A stretch of 64,000 nt of DNA from Branchiostoma floridae (lineage: Eukaryota > Chordata > Leptocardii > Amphioxiformes > Branchiostomatidae). The translations under genes and the position numbers were made by a program. The notes under the pieces were generated by a model. It saw nothing but the letters and a program-made list of their open reading frames with translations. It ran no database searches and was not told the DNA's origin. This document shows, in pieces, positions 31,901 through 43,700 of this stretch (positions are counted from its first letter, which is position 1; each line of letters starts with the position of its first letter). The stretch is from positions 6,435,731-6,499,730 of the forward strand of contig NC_049996.1 in the NCBI RefSeq assembly GCF_000003815.2, written 5' to 3'.

Positions 31901-32939
31901 CTGACTGTCTCACTGGCCAGAGCTCTTCGCATGAGCTCTTCATTTGTGACGTGGTCACGCCAGGAGATGCCTTAGGACAATCCTATAGTTCCATATCAGC
32001 ATCATTTCACTCAAATGGATTCTTCCAGAACACCCAATCTATGCAAAATGGACTGGGCTACGTGGCCCATGTCCCATTCCTAGTGCTAGATCATTTGGCT
32101 TTATCATAGCACAGATAGCCAAAATATACATTTTTTTTTAAAATGTTATAAAATCCGTAATTCAACAATTTTTAAGAGATGCACATCATAAATGTGTGGG
32201 CACATACTGTATGCACCCTTAAACCAAAGTTCAGGTCATTTTTGGTTTTCATACAAAGGCAAAGTAGCCGAAACCGTGTACTATACATTTTAGCCTAAAA
32301 TTGGCACAAAAATCCCCAAATTCAACAATTTTCAATTCATGTATGCCCAAAATGGAAAGAAAATACCGTGGGCACATGTCCTGTACCTTCATACCAAATT
32401 GCAGGTCTCATCTCCGCCTGCTCCCAGGAGGATCGCGGTGCCCCGGCATACACATCTCCAGTCAGTTCTGTTCCTGCTTGCCTCCCAGACTGCGGTGATG
32501 ATGAGATCTGAGTAAAGACAGTCTTAGTTATCTTGTGGTCCTGCCCTACAGGGGCCCAGCCCAGTCAGCTAGAGTGGTGGTCGCACCCTAGTATTACCCT
32601 GCCTGCCCCGTATTGCACATTTTGGAGTTTGGCAATGCCTTCTTCCCTCCCTGGTCCCCCAGTGTTAATGTGGGGGAGAAGAACAGTGTAGTATAAATTG
32701 TCAATAGCGCTTGCCTGTTCAGGTATGGTCTTAGGCATTTTATAATTTCATTTCATTTCCTTCATCTATTCAACATAACAGACATACACATAACGGTAGC
32801 CTGAATGGTGTTGGAATTTACAATAGACGCGTAACCCACTCCGTCCGCATATGTACATAAAAACAATATGAAAACAGTATATATGAAAATAGTATACAGC
32901 ATCCCTGACATTAAGTACTCGTCATTGCGAACTAAGTGT

Positions 32940-33760
32940 CTATAGTCTTGTTGTACAGATTGATATATGCAAGAAAGAGTTTTGAAGTCGTTTAGTTCTT
33001 ACTGGGGAATGGAGATGGTGTTTTTGTTTCACAGTGAGCGTCCTGTAGCAGTAGTTCTGGAGGGGGGGGGTCAAATCATGTAGTTGATGGTCAACTTCCA
33101 ACATCTGCCTGAAGAGTCTGACGGCAGCATCCTCACGTCGCGCCTTGAGAGTGGGTAGGTCGGACACATCACGCCAGCCCGCTCGGCTGATTATCCGTAG
33201 AGTCTGCTGTTGGACTCTCTACATTGCGAGTTTCTGTTCTTTGCTACAACCTACAAGGAGGACATGGCCATATTCAAAGACTGGGCGCACGAGGGACACG
33301 TAGACTAAGTCGACGACGCTGGTCTTAGGACACCAGATGTTGGCTCCTTCCAGGTGTTGGCCGCGCCGTTTACTACTACTCTCTGACGCCGACCGCTGAG
33401 GTAGCTGTGGATCCAAGTCACCATGTGTGGACTAGCCTGGATATCGATCACACGCTGTAGCAGTATGGCATGATCGACTCGATCGAAGGCTTTAGACGTG
33501 TCAGCAAACAAAGTTCTGACCAGGGTTGGCTTCTTAGAATCAGTTAGCCAGTTTGTACCATACGCACAAAAGCGATGTTTGTTGAAGAGCCCCTCGTGTA
33601 CGCGTTCTGGTCTTTAATGACGGCGCGTAAGGAAGAAAGAAGTCTCTTCAGGATGCATCGCTCCATCAGCTTAGCCAGCACAGACAATAGAGAAGTGGGC
33701 CTCATGTCGCAGACATCAGTTGACCCAGCGAATTTCGCACGAATCCTGGATATCCAGAAA
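32940..33760 (-). pseudogene. Decayed CR1-like LINE RT fragment
   Basis: Minus-strand pieces: TSKAFDRVDHAILL (motif A), YLSGRRQRVVVNG, then a jump past the catalytic region to SLVRPVFEYGHVL and the C-terminal LPTLKARREDAAVRLF. The segment between motif A and the thumb is missing (internal deletion near 33340), so the catalytic Asp pair is lost. It shares its C-terminal motif (LPTL..RR.DA.VR) with the copy at 26992-28098. Confidence 0.75.
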
Positions 33761-34299
33761 ACGGCCTCAGCAGGAAGACGCGTCCTAGATATCCAGAAAA
33801 CGGAGCTTCCTGTTTTCGAGGGAGGAGACTATATATCTTGCATGTTGTTTTCGTGGTTAGAAGGCCGACATCTTTTTATCTCCCCGCAAGAGTTTTGTAA
33901 GAATTTATTCAGCTCCTGATGTTGCAGTTACCTAAACGAATGATTGATAATGATACTTCGATGTTCACACGGTTACTTGCATATCAGGCTCAAAATGCAT
34001 TTTGCGTAATGATGTAAAGAATGGTAGTAAATGTGGGATTAATTCTCAGTTGTTTTCGTGTAGCGTCACATTCTAGTTACGTGTTAATAGCATCCATATG
34101 GCGTCCTTATCATGGGGAGTGCAGCGGTCACTTCTGGGTTTCAAACTCTCGCAATTAGAGTCTCTCGAGGTCTCACGAGGTCGACCCCAATATGGAAACA
34201 TGGGCGTGCATAATAACTGTTTTCTGTCCTATCAATCACCATGATTGACGTACGTTTTTGGACGAATCCTGGAGCCGACGAAATCTAGATGTTACAGGC

Positions 34300-34445
34300 C
34301 CCCACCGGGGCAGCGTGAAGGCAACGTTTGATTGTGACCACGACAGCCGGTAAACAGCTGATATCCGCCCGACTTCAGAGCCCGGCCGGGGCTACATCCC
34401 TGACGGGCACCGGGCCAATTGTGACCTAGGCCTTCACTAACGTCA
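34300..34445. repeat. GC-rich dispersed repeat
   Basis: Homologous to 20745-20940 in the same orientation: 'acttcagagcccggccggggc', 'atc..tga', 'gtgacctaggcct'. Confidence 0.65.
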
Positions 34446-34599
34446 GTACTACCTCATGCTATGTGATTTCCATGTGTACATATTATATATATATATATGT
34501 ATACATAATGTAATATTTGTAGCCATTTTGCTTCAAATGCTAGTGATATTATACTAATAATGTTTATTACAGTGATTGTATATGTAACATGTATTTAAC

Positions 34600-34730
34600 A
34601 TTATATGTAACATTCTTCTCTCCCAGGGTTAGCCATTGGCAATAGCCTATGGCTAGTTGGGCAGCCCTGGTTGTTTGTAAACAGCTAAACAAATAAACAA
34701 ATAAATAGATAAATAGATAAATAAAAGTGC
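34600..34730 (+). mobile_element. LINE 3' end with (AAATA)-type tail
   Basis: The sequence 'ggctagttgggcagccctgg', then 'gtttgtaaacagctaaacaaataaac', then repeated aaatagat, is a 3' UTR followed by a variable A-rich tail, as is usual for non-LTR elements. No coding part is left. Confidence 0.5.
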
Positions 34731-34869
34731 TTGTTGGTGCTTTCTGCCACTTCCACAGTAGATGGTCCACCTGTTGTGACAGGCCCAGACCTCTCGCACG
34801 CTCTTCCAAGATCCATATTGATGCATATGTTTACATTTACATACATTTTACTAGGATGTTCGTGTCTCA

Positions 34870-35130
34870 GGTGTTGAATGTACAGTAGTTGCGATAGTTC
34901 AAGTTCTTAGCTTGTCGTATAACATTCTTCATCTTGTTTCTAAGGCGTCTCGAAATGGCCGATTTACCATGTCGCTGGAATTCTATTTACCGTTTGATGA
35001 TCGCCCTTTTGACTCTGTCAGTCATCCAGATCTTGGTGGTCTTTGTCACGGTTTTAATACCCATAGGAAAGTGTCTTTCGACAAGTGCAGTGATGGTGGT
35101 GTAAAAGGTTGAAACCTTTTCCTCGATAGA
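34870..35130 (-). pseudogene. Decayed LINE fragment, linker between endonuclease and RT
   Basis: The minus strand reads as a segment with KIWMTDRVKRAIIKR, then a stop, then ISRRLRNKMKNVIRQAK. This Trp/Lys/Arg pattern (W.T..VK..I..R ... LRN.V...IR.AK) is typical of the region between endonuclease and RT in CR1/L2-type LINEs. Confidence 0.55.
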
Positions 35131-35599
35131 CACAGCATTGCTCTACCGTCCGATCTGTCCGGCTAAGGCTAGTGCGAAGTCAACTTTCCTTGTATTGGTC
35201 ACCACCCTGCAACAGCGTTTGCCTATTTTCTTCTTTGTGCTGTTTTCTGACTGAAGCACAACACACGAATGGCGCGATTACCCGTGGTTTGCAGTTACTG
35301 TAGTAGTTATCAGTCCCAGAACATTTCTTACACGGCCAGCCGTCAGTCAGGTTATTGCCATCAAGTGTTTCTATACAGGCTGTATGAAAACAAATGTCAC
35401 ATGACTCACAACAAATTTAAGTTTAAAAGTGGGACTTCTGGTGGCAAGTTGCGGTACTGCAGCGGAGTTTTAAAGTTAGCGGTCAAATTTTCTGCAAGCT
35501 CTAGGATCATGATATTTTAGTGGTTGATAGGTCTCAGGGAGTAAGTGGGGTAGGTTTGGCCCCCTAGCGGTTTGTTTTAAATTGCGGTGGCCGACATTG

Positions 35600-35770
35600 A
35601 AAGAGAATAACTCAGTAGTGCTATGGTGTTGTGACTATGGTGTGGGTTTGGATGTGAGTCAACAGCATAAGGTGTTTAGCCCAGATCCTAGGTTCGAATC
35701 TCCTGACATGTCCTGTTCACCATATGTGCCCTTGGAATGGCAGTTTATACGACTTCACAGACTTGAAAAG
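35600..35770 (+). repeat. tRNA-derived SINE fragment (5' part)
   Basis: It contains the box-B-like 'ggttcgaatctcctgacatg', then 'gtgcccttgga' and 'cacttt/tatacgact' blocks that are also in the SINE copies at 51320 and 63285. Box A is not clear. Confidence 0.5.
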
Positions 35771-36265
35771 TAGCTAGAAAATTGTTTAGCTGACGTATTC
35801 CTACGGTACTGCAGCGGGATGTGTATGTATGTGTGTTTCGTTGTGGACACCATAACTAGAGTAAGCTGGGATGGATAAAATGGAATTTCCAACTGCTACA
35901 AATACACGTTAATGCAGCCGTTCAGGTATTCCTTATCAGTACATGAATGAAATATTAAAGTCTTGAATGGGAGGGTATGTGTTTGTGGAACTCTATTTTA
36001 GAATACTACTGTGCCGTTTCTGGAGTTTGATAATGATGATCTTTATTTACATGCTCTTGCCCTCATGGGCTAAATGCAGTGATTCGATAGTATTACATGA
36101 GATACTAAAGACTAGATACTATTACAAGTGGTGCTACAAGTGAACAACTGAATAGACAAAACATCTGGAGCTATGCTATCACTATAATAATGCATTTAGG
36201 TCGATTACTTTTGCTTGTACATGTATATAGATAATATCATGACAACTTTCATGTTCATCCTCCAG

Positions 36266-36759
36266 GTCAAGTACCTCCTGAGTAAGACCCGAGCCGGCAT
36301 CATCCTGGCTCTGGTGTGGGTGGTTTCTGTCGGCGTGGCCACGCCCATGCTCTTCGTCCACAAGGCGGAGGAGATTCACGACTTCCTGTACGAGCAGCGC
36401 TTCGTGACCTGTCAGGAAAAGTGGTGGGGGCAAACTCAGCAGACATCCTACACCATCTTCAACCTTGTCGTTCTGTTCATCATCCCTCTGCTCACCATGA
36501 CCAGCCTGTACATCCGCATCGCTCACCGCCTGTGGGTGCAGCAGCCAGTCGGTGTGACCGGAAACTTCGCGCACGGCAACTCCGTTCGCCGCAAGCGTCA
36601 GGCCGTCAAGATGCTGGTGGTTGTCGTGTTGCTGTTCGCCGTTTGCTGGCTACCCTTCCACACTGTCACTGTCATGAACGAATTGAATGGACTTCGACTG
36701 GACGAAAAATCTGCCAAGCTACTGATCGCCATTGTGCAGCTGATTGCTTTCAGCAACAG
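36266..36759 (+). CDS. qrfpr-like: QRFP/GPR103-like receptor, coding exon 3
   Basis: This 494-bp exon starts after tccag| and ends aacag|gtgatt, phase 0 in, phase 2 out. It encodes residues 153-316 and two bases of codon 317. TM4 is about 162-182. The second extracellular loop carries Cys201, the partner of Cys118. TM5 is about 214-236. The third intracellular loop is basic (SVRRKRQAVK). TM6 has the CWLP motif at 279-282. TM7 starts at about 303. The DFLYEQ sequence in the loop and LLIAIVQ..FSN in TM7 again resemble GPR103. Reading on into the intron gives an immediate in-frame stop (tga at 36761), so splicing is required. Confidence 0.94.
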
Positions 36760-37193
36760 GTGATTGTTGTTGTCCGCCTTTCTGTCGTAAGACTCAAAGT
36801 TATGCTTCGGTTCCATTTGCACCTGTGCCCGCAAGAGTTTTGCGCCTGCCGGGCTCCAAGGCTACAAATTTGTCCCGGTTGACTACCGGGTTACGGGATG
36901 CATTTGTCCGTGTGTTCATGGGTAGGTCATGGCGTCTATTTGTCGCCGGGTCTCGGGTTTATTTTAACTGCGAGGTAACGCTAAAACACCTTAACTTTTT
37001 TGCGATAAAATGACCAAACGGGGTCTAAACGGACCTTTTATGTTTTGTTCTGTAAAACCCCCTTTTCAGTTTTTTTCGGTGACCATTGTATGTATATTGT
37101 TTCTTTAATGTAATAGAATAGAATATGTTGGCATGTTTAAGTGTAAATCATTCCAGCTAGTTATGAAAAAATATCAGGAGGACCACTTCTTTC

Positions 37194-38270
37194 ATTAACC
37201 CTATTCAGACTGGGAGGGGGGTGGCCTGCGCCAAATTTCTTAATGGCTTACGCTAGGCCACCGAACTTGGTGACTTTTCCTATTCATGATTGTGTATGTT
37301 CATGATTTTTGGCGACGCCTCAGGGGCTAGCATAATAGTATAGTGTGCGTCCGTTTGACAAGAATTCCTGCAATTTCGTATGCATGTCAGGAATTTTTCA
37401 CCAGGCATGTTAGGAACTCGAAGTTGCATCATCCCTTTAGAGGAGAATAACTCGGGAATGGGTTGACGGATCTTTGGTATGATATTTGGAATGTAGATAG
37501 CTTCAGAGATGCCTGACATAATCAAATGCTAATCATGCAAATTATGGGCTAATTTGCATGATAAATGAGGACAGTTTATGAATACACTGCATTTCATATT
37601 AGAATATCCAAAAATATGCCATATGCAACTCTTAAAGAGAGAATATTAGGCTTACTTTTAAGTATACATCTGATTGGCAAAAATTCACGAAATTCCACAG
37701 CAATTCGTCCGCGCGTGCGCAATTGCAGCATCCTTTTGGAAGGGAATAGCTTTGGAAGGGGTTGGTGGATCATCGTGATGTTTTAATATGTAGATAACTT
37801 TGGATATGCCTTCCATAAACAAGGGCTATTAGAGGTTAATTTGCATAATTAATGGGCACAGCATTTCATAATACTAGGACACATAAACATGACATATGTA
37901 ACTAGAATGAAGAGACATATCGATAACAACAATCATTAATACTTAATCATTAATATCAATACAATAAAATCGTCGCCATGGCAATAGCTTTATTGACACA
38001 CTTATTTGTGTTCATATGATATATTTTGGAGACATATTTTCAAAAATTCGCTGGTTTCGATTTAAACAATGCGAGTTTAGGTTTTCTTACTAAATTATAC
38101 ATATTTCATTTATTATATCTTACACTTAATGGTTTAATATTTATTTGTTAATTTCATGACGTCATTGGTCAAAATCCAAGATGGTGTGCCATATTAGTTA
38201 AACAACTACTAGGCTATTGTCGCTCGAAATTTCCTTATAAACATTTATACCAACCAACATCCAAAAAAAC
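37194..38270 (+). repeat. Dispersed element with terminal 'accctattcagac', copy A
   Basis: It starts with 'taaccctattcagactggg', the inverse of the end seen at 50976-50993, 58871-58888 and 61052-61069. Its later part (38040-38260: 'tgacgtcat.ggtcaaaatccaagatgg') matches 50455-50500. It holds an inner copy of the 'ggcgacgcctca' repeat (37307). Boundaries are approximate. Confidence 0.55.
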
Positions 38271-38337
38271 TTTTATACTAACTTTTATACTAAAATTTTT
38301 GTTTGCTTCAGGCCAAAACTTTTATACGAAAAACTTT

Positions 38338-38640
38338 TTAGCTCATTTTTAGGCCCTTTGAGCAATCAGTTAGGACGACACTGATTATTGTACCTAGTTG
38401 GTCAGAAGTCTTATTGAGTTGGTGTAGGATACTCATTAACCAATGGATCGTTGATCTCCCTGGTAGGCCGCCGAACTGGTTAGAGTCCATGTTAGTGATG
38501 ATATCCGACAAAGTCCACGTGGAAATGAAGCAGACGTCAGGCGTCAGACAGACAGGCCTTAACTCCCCCACCGATGGAAGTTTTGATTTAAGTACTGGTA
38601 TAACGTCTCGCCATTCACGCGGTACACGGCCCTCGTTCAA
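38338..38640 (-). pseudogene. Decayed CR1-like LINE RT fragment (minus)
   Basis: The minus strand encodes GRVPREWRDVIPVLK, LRPVCLTPDVC (RT block 1), NQFGGLPGRSTIHWL (block 2) and a degenerate motif A (LTDCSKGL). It stops near 38338. It lies head to head with the plus-strand fragment at 38653. Confidence 0.75.
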
Positions 38641-38652
38641 CGATGACTTGGC

Positions 38653-39960
38653 TTGACGATGTGTTTAGGTGGGCGGTCGCCTAAGCTCGAACGCAAATTT
38701 CTCCTGAAAGAGTTCCATGAGGAACTGGCCCCAATTCCATGCGACTTGTTCAACGCATGTATTAGACACGGTACCTTCCCTCGGCCTTGGAAAGTCGCAC
38801 TCGTTAGAGCTTTCCCGCGGAGTACCGGCAGATCTCCTTGTTGAACTGCGTCAGCAAGGTATTCGAGGGGCTTCTGTGAGAAGCCTTACTACAGGACACT
38901 GTAAGGAATCTGGCTCCGTCTCAGCATGGGTTCATGGCGAAACGTTCTGCTGTTACGGCCCTTATTCACATTCTACAGCCTTGACATGAGGCACTTAATG
39001 ACAAACCCAAGATGGACATGCACGCAGTTTTCGTCGACTTCAGTCGAGCGTTTGATACCATCGACCACAGCCGACTATTGTCATCTTTGGCGGACATAGG
39101 TATCAGACAATCACTATGGTCAATAATCAGTAGCTACTTAGAAGGTAGATCTCAAAGGGTTAAATGGGGTCCCTGTTTATCAAAGCCGCATGATGTACTG
39201 GCAGGTGTGCCACAGGGTGGATTGTTGTCACCGCTTTTGTTTGTCATCTGTATCAACTCGTTGGATGTATGTTTGCCTCAGGCTGTACTGCCTGTCAAAT
39301 ATGCTGATGATCTCACCAACTCAGAACTGTTCATGGGGTCTTTACCCAGTCAGTCACAAAAGGCTGTGGACGCTGTTGCTGAATGGGATGAAGGTTGTTC
39401 TTTTTTGTGAATGCTAAGAAAACCAAAGATATGGTAATCAGTGCTAGGAAAAAGGAAAATGTTCCCCATTCGGCAGTAGCTGGCCTACAGATACAACGTG
39501 TCAGTTCATTCAAACTTTTCGGTCTTATTATCTCCTCCGATCTGACTTGGGACGCACACGTCCAGTATATGCTGTCGAATGCTCGTCCAATAATGTACTA
39601 CTTGACTGTCGCTAAGAAGGCTGGGCTGTCAACTGATGTGCTTACACGCATTTACTTGGTTTCTATTCGTCCCCTGTTAGAGTATGCCAGTCCAGTGTGG
39701 GGAGGGCTGCCTAATCACCTTTCCCATTCATTCGAGGGCGTAAAAAAGCGTTGCTGTAAGATCATTGGGATACCTGTAGAGTCTTTGCCTTCTCTGTCCG
39801 TGAGGCGAGATCAGGCAACATTACGAACCATTCAAAACATACTGAAAGATGATGGCAGTCCTCTACATAATTTATATCTTCCGTACAGAGCAACTACAGC
39901 CTGCAACGTCCTAAATAACCTACTTCCTATTTTAGTAGAACGAATAGGCAGTCCGATATG
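38653..39960 (+). pseudogene. CR1-like LINE RT, frameshifted (plus)
   Basis: Plus-strand RT in three frames: an N-terminal piece (FPRPWKVALV near 38780), then from 39012 VFVDFSRAFDTIDH (motif A), AGVPQGGLLSPLLF and the catalytic KYADDLTNSEL. After a frameshift near 39400 come NAKKTKDMV, LIISSDLTWDAHV, RPLLEYASPVWGG and the C-terminal LPSLSVRRDQATLR. It ends where a dispersed repeat starts (39961). Same family as 26992-28098, as shown by the identical order of motifs and KYADDLTN.EL. Confidence 0.85.
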
Positions 39961-40110
39961 TTAGGCCACCACCCCCAACCCATGTACCAAAAATTCTCGT
40001 GCTCGCACGATCCGTTCTCGAGATACAGCACCAAAAAAGCCCCTTCCACACATTCCCACGCTACTGAAAACTAAATCTGCATTACATGCAGGCAAACAGA
40101 CCGCTACGTA
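39961..40110 (+). repeat. Dispersed repeat shared with 24475-24600
   Basis: See 24475-24600: 'aggccaccacccccaacccatgtacc' and 'ctgcattacatgcagg' are the shared blocks. Confidence 0.65.
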
Positions 40111-40129
40111 TACTAAATGTTAACTTTAG

Positions 40130-41465
40130 TGGCTGAACTTGACCATCTTATCCAGAGCCTTAGGCAGATATAATACTTGGCACAGAAACGTGGCTGGAAA
40201 TCCGGAAATCAGCTCCAGTGAGATCTTCCCTCCTGGCTTCTCCAAGGTTTACAGAAAAGACAGGAACAATTACTTGTAGCCGTGTCAGACCTCTTGGAAG
40301 CTACAAAGGAAACCAGCCTTGACAGAGACTGTGAGATTGTGTTGGCCAAGGTGAAGCTTAGAGGCAAAAGGGACTGCTGATTGGCAGTTACTACCTTCCA
40401 CATGAAGGTCTTGAAAGAGGTGGCGAAGTCAGCCAGGTTGGCTTGCCTGTCCAGTTATGCCATTGTTGTCCTTGGTGGCGACTTCAACCTTCCTGACTTT
40501 GACTGGGGGGGTGGGGGGGGGTGGAGAGAGAAAGTTATGAAGCCAGCTTCGTCTTACCCAAATATCCATCGGATATAATCAGTGACCTTGGAATGGAACA
40601 AATAGTTGAGAAACCCACTAGAGGAGAAAACACTCTGGATAGTATAGTGACAACCCATCCTTCTTTGTTCCCTCGTATTGAAATTGTACCTGGTCTGTCA
40701 GACCATGACATTCCTTATGCAGAACTCCAAATATCAAATGCTCGTGTCCACCAGAAAGAACGCCAGGTTCTGTGTTTCAACAAAGCTGACTGGGCCGGTT
40801 TACGGCAGGCAACACATGAAGTAACTGACTCAATCCTGTCCACTCATGCTGACAAACCGGATGTCGAGGCCGTGTGGTCAGACCTGAAGACTGGTCTACA
40901 GGAAAGAGTTCGGGAGTTCATCCCATGCAAGAAGATTCGTGCTAGGAGGAGTCCAGCATGGATAACCCACAAAATCCTGAAACTTATAAGAAGAAGGGAT
41001 AGAATTCATGAGAATTATAAAAAAACGGAAGACAAGACTTACTTCAAACATTCAAGTCTCTTAAGCGTCAGGTCCAACAGCAGTTGAGACAGCAGTACTG
41101 GAGACATGTACAGGACCTTATCACGACCGATATCTTTAACCAGCATTCCATGCAAGCTTATAGAACATATCCTTGTAAGCAACATCATGACCTACTGCGA
41201 ACAGCATCAGATCCTATGTACCCAACAACATGGATTCCGGAAAGGCCGCTCATGCGAGACCCAGCTCTTGGGTCTAGTTGATGAGGTCTCAGCAACACTT
41301 GAAAAGGGCCACCGAGAAGATCTACTTGTCTGGGACTTTTCTAAGGCATTTGATAAAGTAAGCCACAGTCTTCTTGGGCACAAACTGAGGCATTACGGCA
41401 TTGATGGTAAGGTCAACACTTGGATTAGAGAGTTCTTGCTGAATAATGAAATTGAAATGAATTGA
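40130..41465 (+). pseudogene. LINE endonuclease and partial RT with internal deletion
   Basis: The plus strand encodes an endonuclease (VLGGDFNLPDFDW near 40470; GLSDHDIPYAEL, the Asp-His motif, near 40695), then a linker (RRSPAWITHKILKLIRRRD). Near 41090 it jumps straight to RT blocks PISLTSIPCKLIEHI, QHGFRKGRSCETQL and VWDFSKAFDKVSH (motif A), ending around 41460. A run of G at 40506-40520 disrupts the endonuclease. RT block 0/1 and the catalytic Asp-Asp region are missing. The QHGFRKGRSCETQL signature fits a CR1/Jockey-group element different from the 26992 family. Confidence 0.82.
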
Positions 41466-41496
41466 AAATGAATTTCACTTCGTCATAAAATGCCCT

Positions 41497-41860
41497 ATGT
41501 ATGATATGTTACGCTATAAGTTATTCACATTCCTGCGTCTAAATACTACAGATTTCAAGATAATAGATACCAGAAGTAGATTTGACAATATCTTCAGATC
41601 CGACAGCTATCATAATGCAAAGATAAGTAAATACATAAAAGGTTGCTTTGTAATTAGAAAAGATAGTGACACTCTATTTTAGCCACACCTGATTGTATAG
41701 AGTTTTTTTCTTATTATCCTATATTGTTTAATTAGTAGAATCTTATTATCCTATATTGTTTAATCAATAGAATTCTAATGTATTTTGTATTCTTTTTTTT
41801 GTAGCTTATAGTTGACCATAAAAAGGTAGCTACTTTTTGTCGTGTCAATAAAGCTTGATT
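41497..41860 (+). other. Small ORF of unknown origin followed by a LINE-like 3' tail
   Basis: A 61-codon frame (41497-41682; core FKIIDTRSRFDNIFRSD) follows the LINE piece. It is basic and Phe/Ile-rich and has no motif that I recognise. A duplicated 'ttattatcctatattgtttaat' and 'gtcaataaagcttgattgacc' follow. It may be the far C-terminus or 3' UTR of a LINE. No function proposed. Confidence 0.25.
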
Positions 41861-41909
41861 GACCGTATTTTGACGGTGTCACTGAATATAGGGAAACCAT
41901 GCGATCTTT

Positions 41910-43440
41910 CCCTAAAAAGATATCTGCTTTGAGATTACAAAACACTTTCTGTTCAAGGATTCGTAGTGGTAAGGAGATAAGTACGTTGGCCCTGGTGAAC
42001 AGTGATCGACAGTTATGGGGATCAAACTTAATAATCAGTTAGGATATTTATTGAGCTTTGAGTGCTTTTTCCTAGCTAAGAACGCAAGCGTCAGTTTCTC
42101 AAGATCATTTCCGTAAATCGTAGCCGGTCAGCTACAATTGAATGTTCAGCGTTATCGACATATTATCATATAGCCAGGCGCCGCAGACCAATCAGCAGGC
42201 CCCGTTCCATGTTGATTATGACGCCATAACACATAGATTCCGGTCAGCCCGGTGTGTATCACTCCTTTTCATTGGTCAGAATGAATTGACATCGACACCA
42301 GTATTGATTTGCATCGACACCGACACCGGTGTGTTCTTTCGATCAGCGCTCGGTTTTTAGGGATCGCCGGCGATTTTCATGAGTCGGCCGATGAGCGCGG
42401 TGCAGCGAAACGTGTTCTTAACATAAGTGACAAGTTGCCAGTGATCTTGAGTTCTTAGAGCTCGTTACTGAGTCGCCTGCAGATCGTCCGTACCTCGCCT
42501 AGGTATCGGTCGATAATCGATTGATAGTCGGGCGTCAATCCAACGATTGAAAACCGACTTTACCTCCAAAAATTAGACGATGCTAGCAAAAACTTAGACG
42601 GCCCCGCAGGAGTATCGATCAAACCTCTGGCGACCTTCCTCCACATCTCGCTCGACTTGTGCAAAGTCAGTGATGTCGGGCGTGCTTCATACGAGCATCC
42701 TGCAAGTGCAACTATGCTCAATCGTTGTCCAAGTTATAGGCGATCATACCCCTACTTATTGATCATCGACCGTAAATCGGATGGCGAATACCCGTCAGTC
42801 GGGCGACGTTCGCCCGACTTCCGTTTGTTTGTAAATATTGACTTTCTTGAAACTTGCTGGTAATTCTGATATTGTGGCCCCTGTTGTAGTATGTAGGCTT
42901 GCTTTGTGACACAATTTCCTTTCTTTCATGATTTCTATTATGCCCGCGCATTCTATTAATCAGTTAAAAAGATTCCGACAACCAAAAAATCAACATTTAC
43001 GGATCTCTTGCCTTTTTGTGGAACGTTTGGTCTGACCGCGTGCAAGAGGTCATGGGAGGTTCATTATCATAGATTTATTCACAAGCGATCGCCCAAGCCT
43101 CGCTTTATGTGACATTTGGCGAAATCGATCGGACGACGATTTTGCGGCAATCGCCCGAGCCTCGCTTATGATAATAACTTTATTGCACAACAATTGTACA
43201 AGGTACAAAGTATGGCTTATATGTGACAGGAACGGTTTTCATGTGAAAAATACGCGAAACCATCTGTCGACCTTAAATATGGCTAATCTTCCATCGATAC
43301 GCCCGAAGATCGTAGATAATGTGACAGAGGTATTAGGGCGAAGAATACGCGCAATCCGCTGTCGATAGAGAATTACGCCTACGAATCCTAGTAACAGAAA
43401 GTGTTTTGTAATCTCAAAGCAGATATCCTTTTCGTTAGGG
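41910..43440. mobile_element. 1.53-kb CpG-rich element with ~56-60-bp terminal inverted repeats
   Basis: The left arm, 41910-41965 (ccctaaaaagatatctgctt...), is inverted at 43380-43440 (...aagcagatatccttttcgttaggg), with a 4-bp indel near the tip. The interior is rich in CG-containing palindromes (gatcgccggcgat, cgatcg, tcgg/ccga), unlike its flanks. It has no ORF above 73 codons, and near 43165-43210 it holds a LINE-3'-like 'aataactttattgcacaac'. This is a non-autonomous DNA transposon by structure. I see no clear target-site duplication. At its right end a SINE 3' part starts at once. Confidence 0.75.
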
Positions 43441-43700
43441 ACGTCCTCGGATAGGAGTGTAAAAGGGAGGACTCTTGTTTGAGGAGAGCCACAAATCGAA
43501 AATGTTTATGTGGCCTTCCCGGTGTGGGTGGTTCAAAACATACATTGTCATGGCCACAAATGGGTCAATATCTGTCATATTGAAGTCACAGACCCTTGCA
43601 ATTAAGCCCCGCAAATTGTACGCTCTTCGCAGTTGCCTCGGCTGTGAGAATTGAAATAGTCGATATACTGTCCGAGCCAGGGGTTTCACTCAAGTATAAT
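43441..43700 (+). repeat. tRNA-derived SINE, 3' part
   Basis: It begins 'acgtcctcggataggagtgtaaaagggagg' and runs through 'gagagccaca', 'ggttcaaaac.tacattg' and 'aattaagccccgc', matching the order in the copy at 63430-63720. The tRNA-like 5' part is missing: the copy starts exactly at the end of the TIR element. Confidence 0.7.

Larger units (their letters stand above)
31416..36265 (+). other. QRFP-receptor-like intron 2
   Basis: A 4.85-kb GT..AG intron in phase 0. It is mostly remains of LINEs on the minus strand (31690-31900, 32940-33760, 34870-35130), a LINE 3' end (34600-34730), a GC-rich repeat and a SINE fragment. Confidence 0.85.

Noticed and set aside
36316-36882. 188-codon open frame overlapping receptor exon 3
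   Set aside because: Shadow frame of the GPCR exon. The receptor frame carries all class A motifs and proper splice sites.
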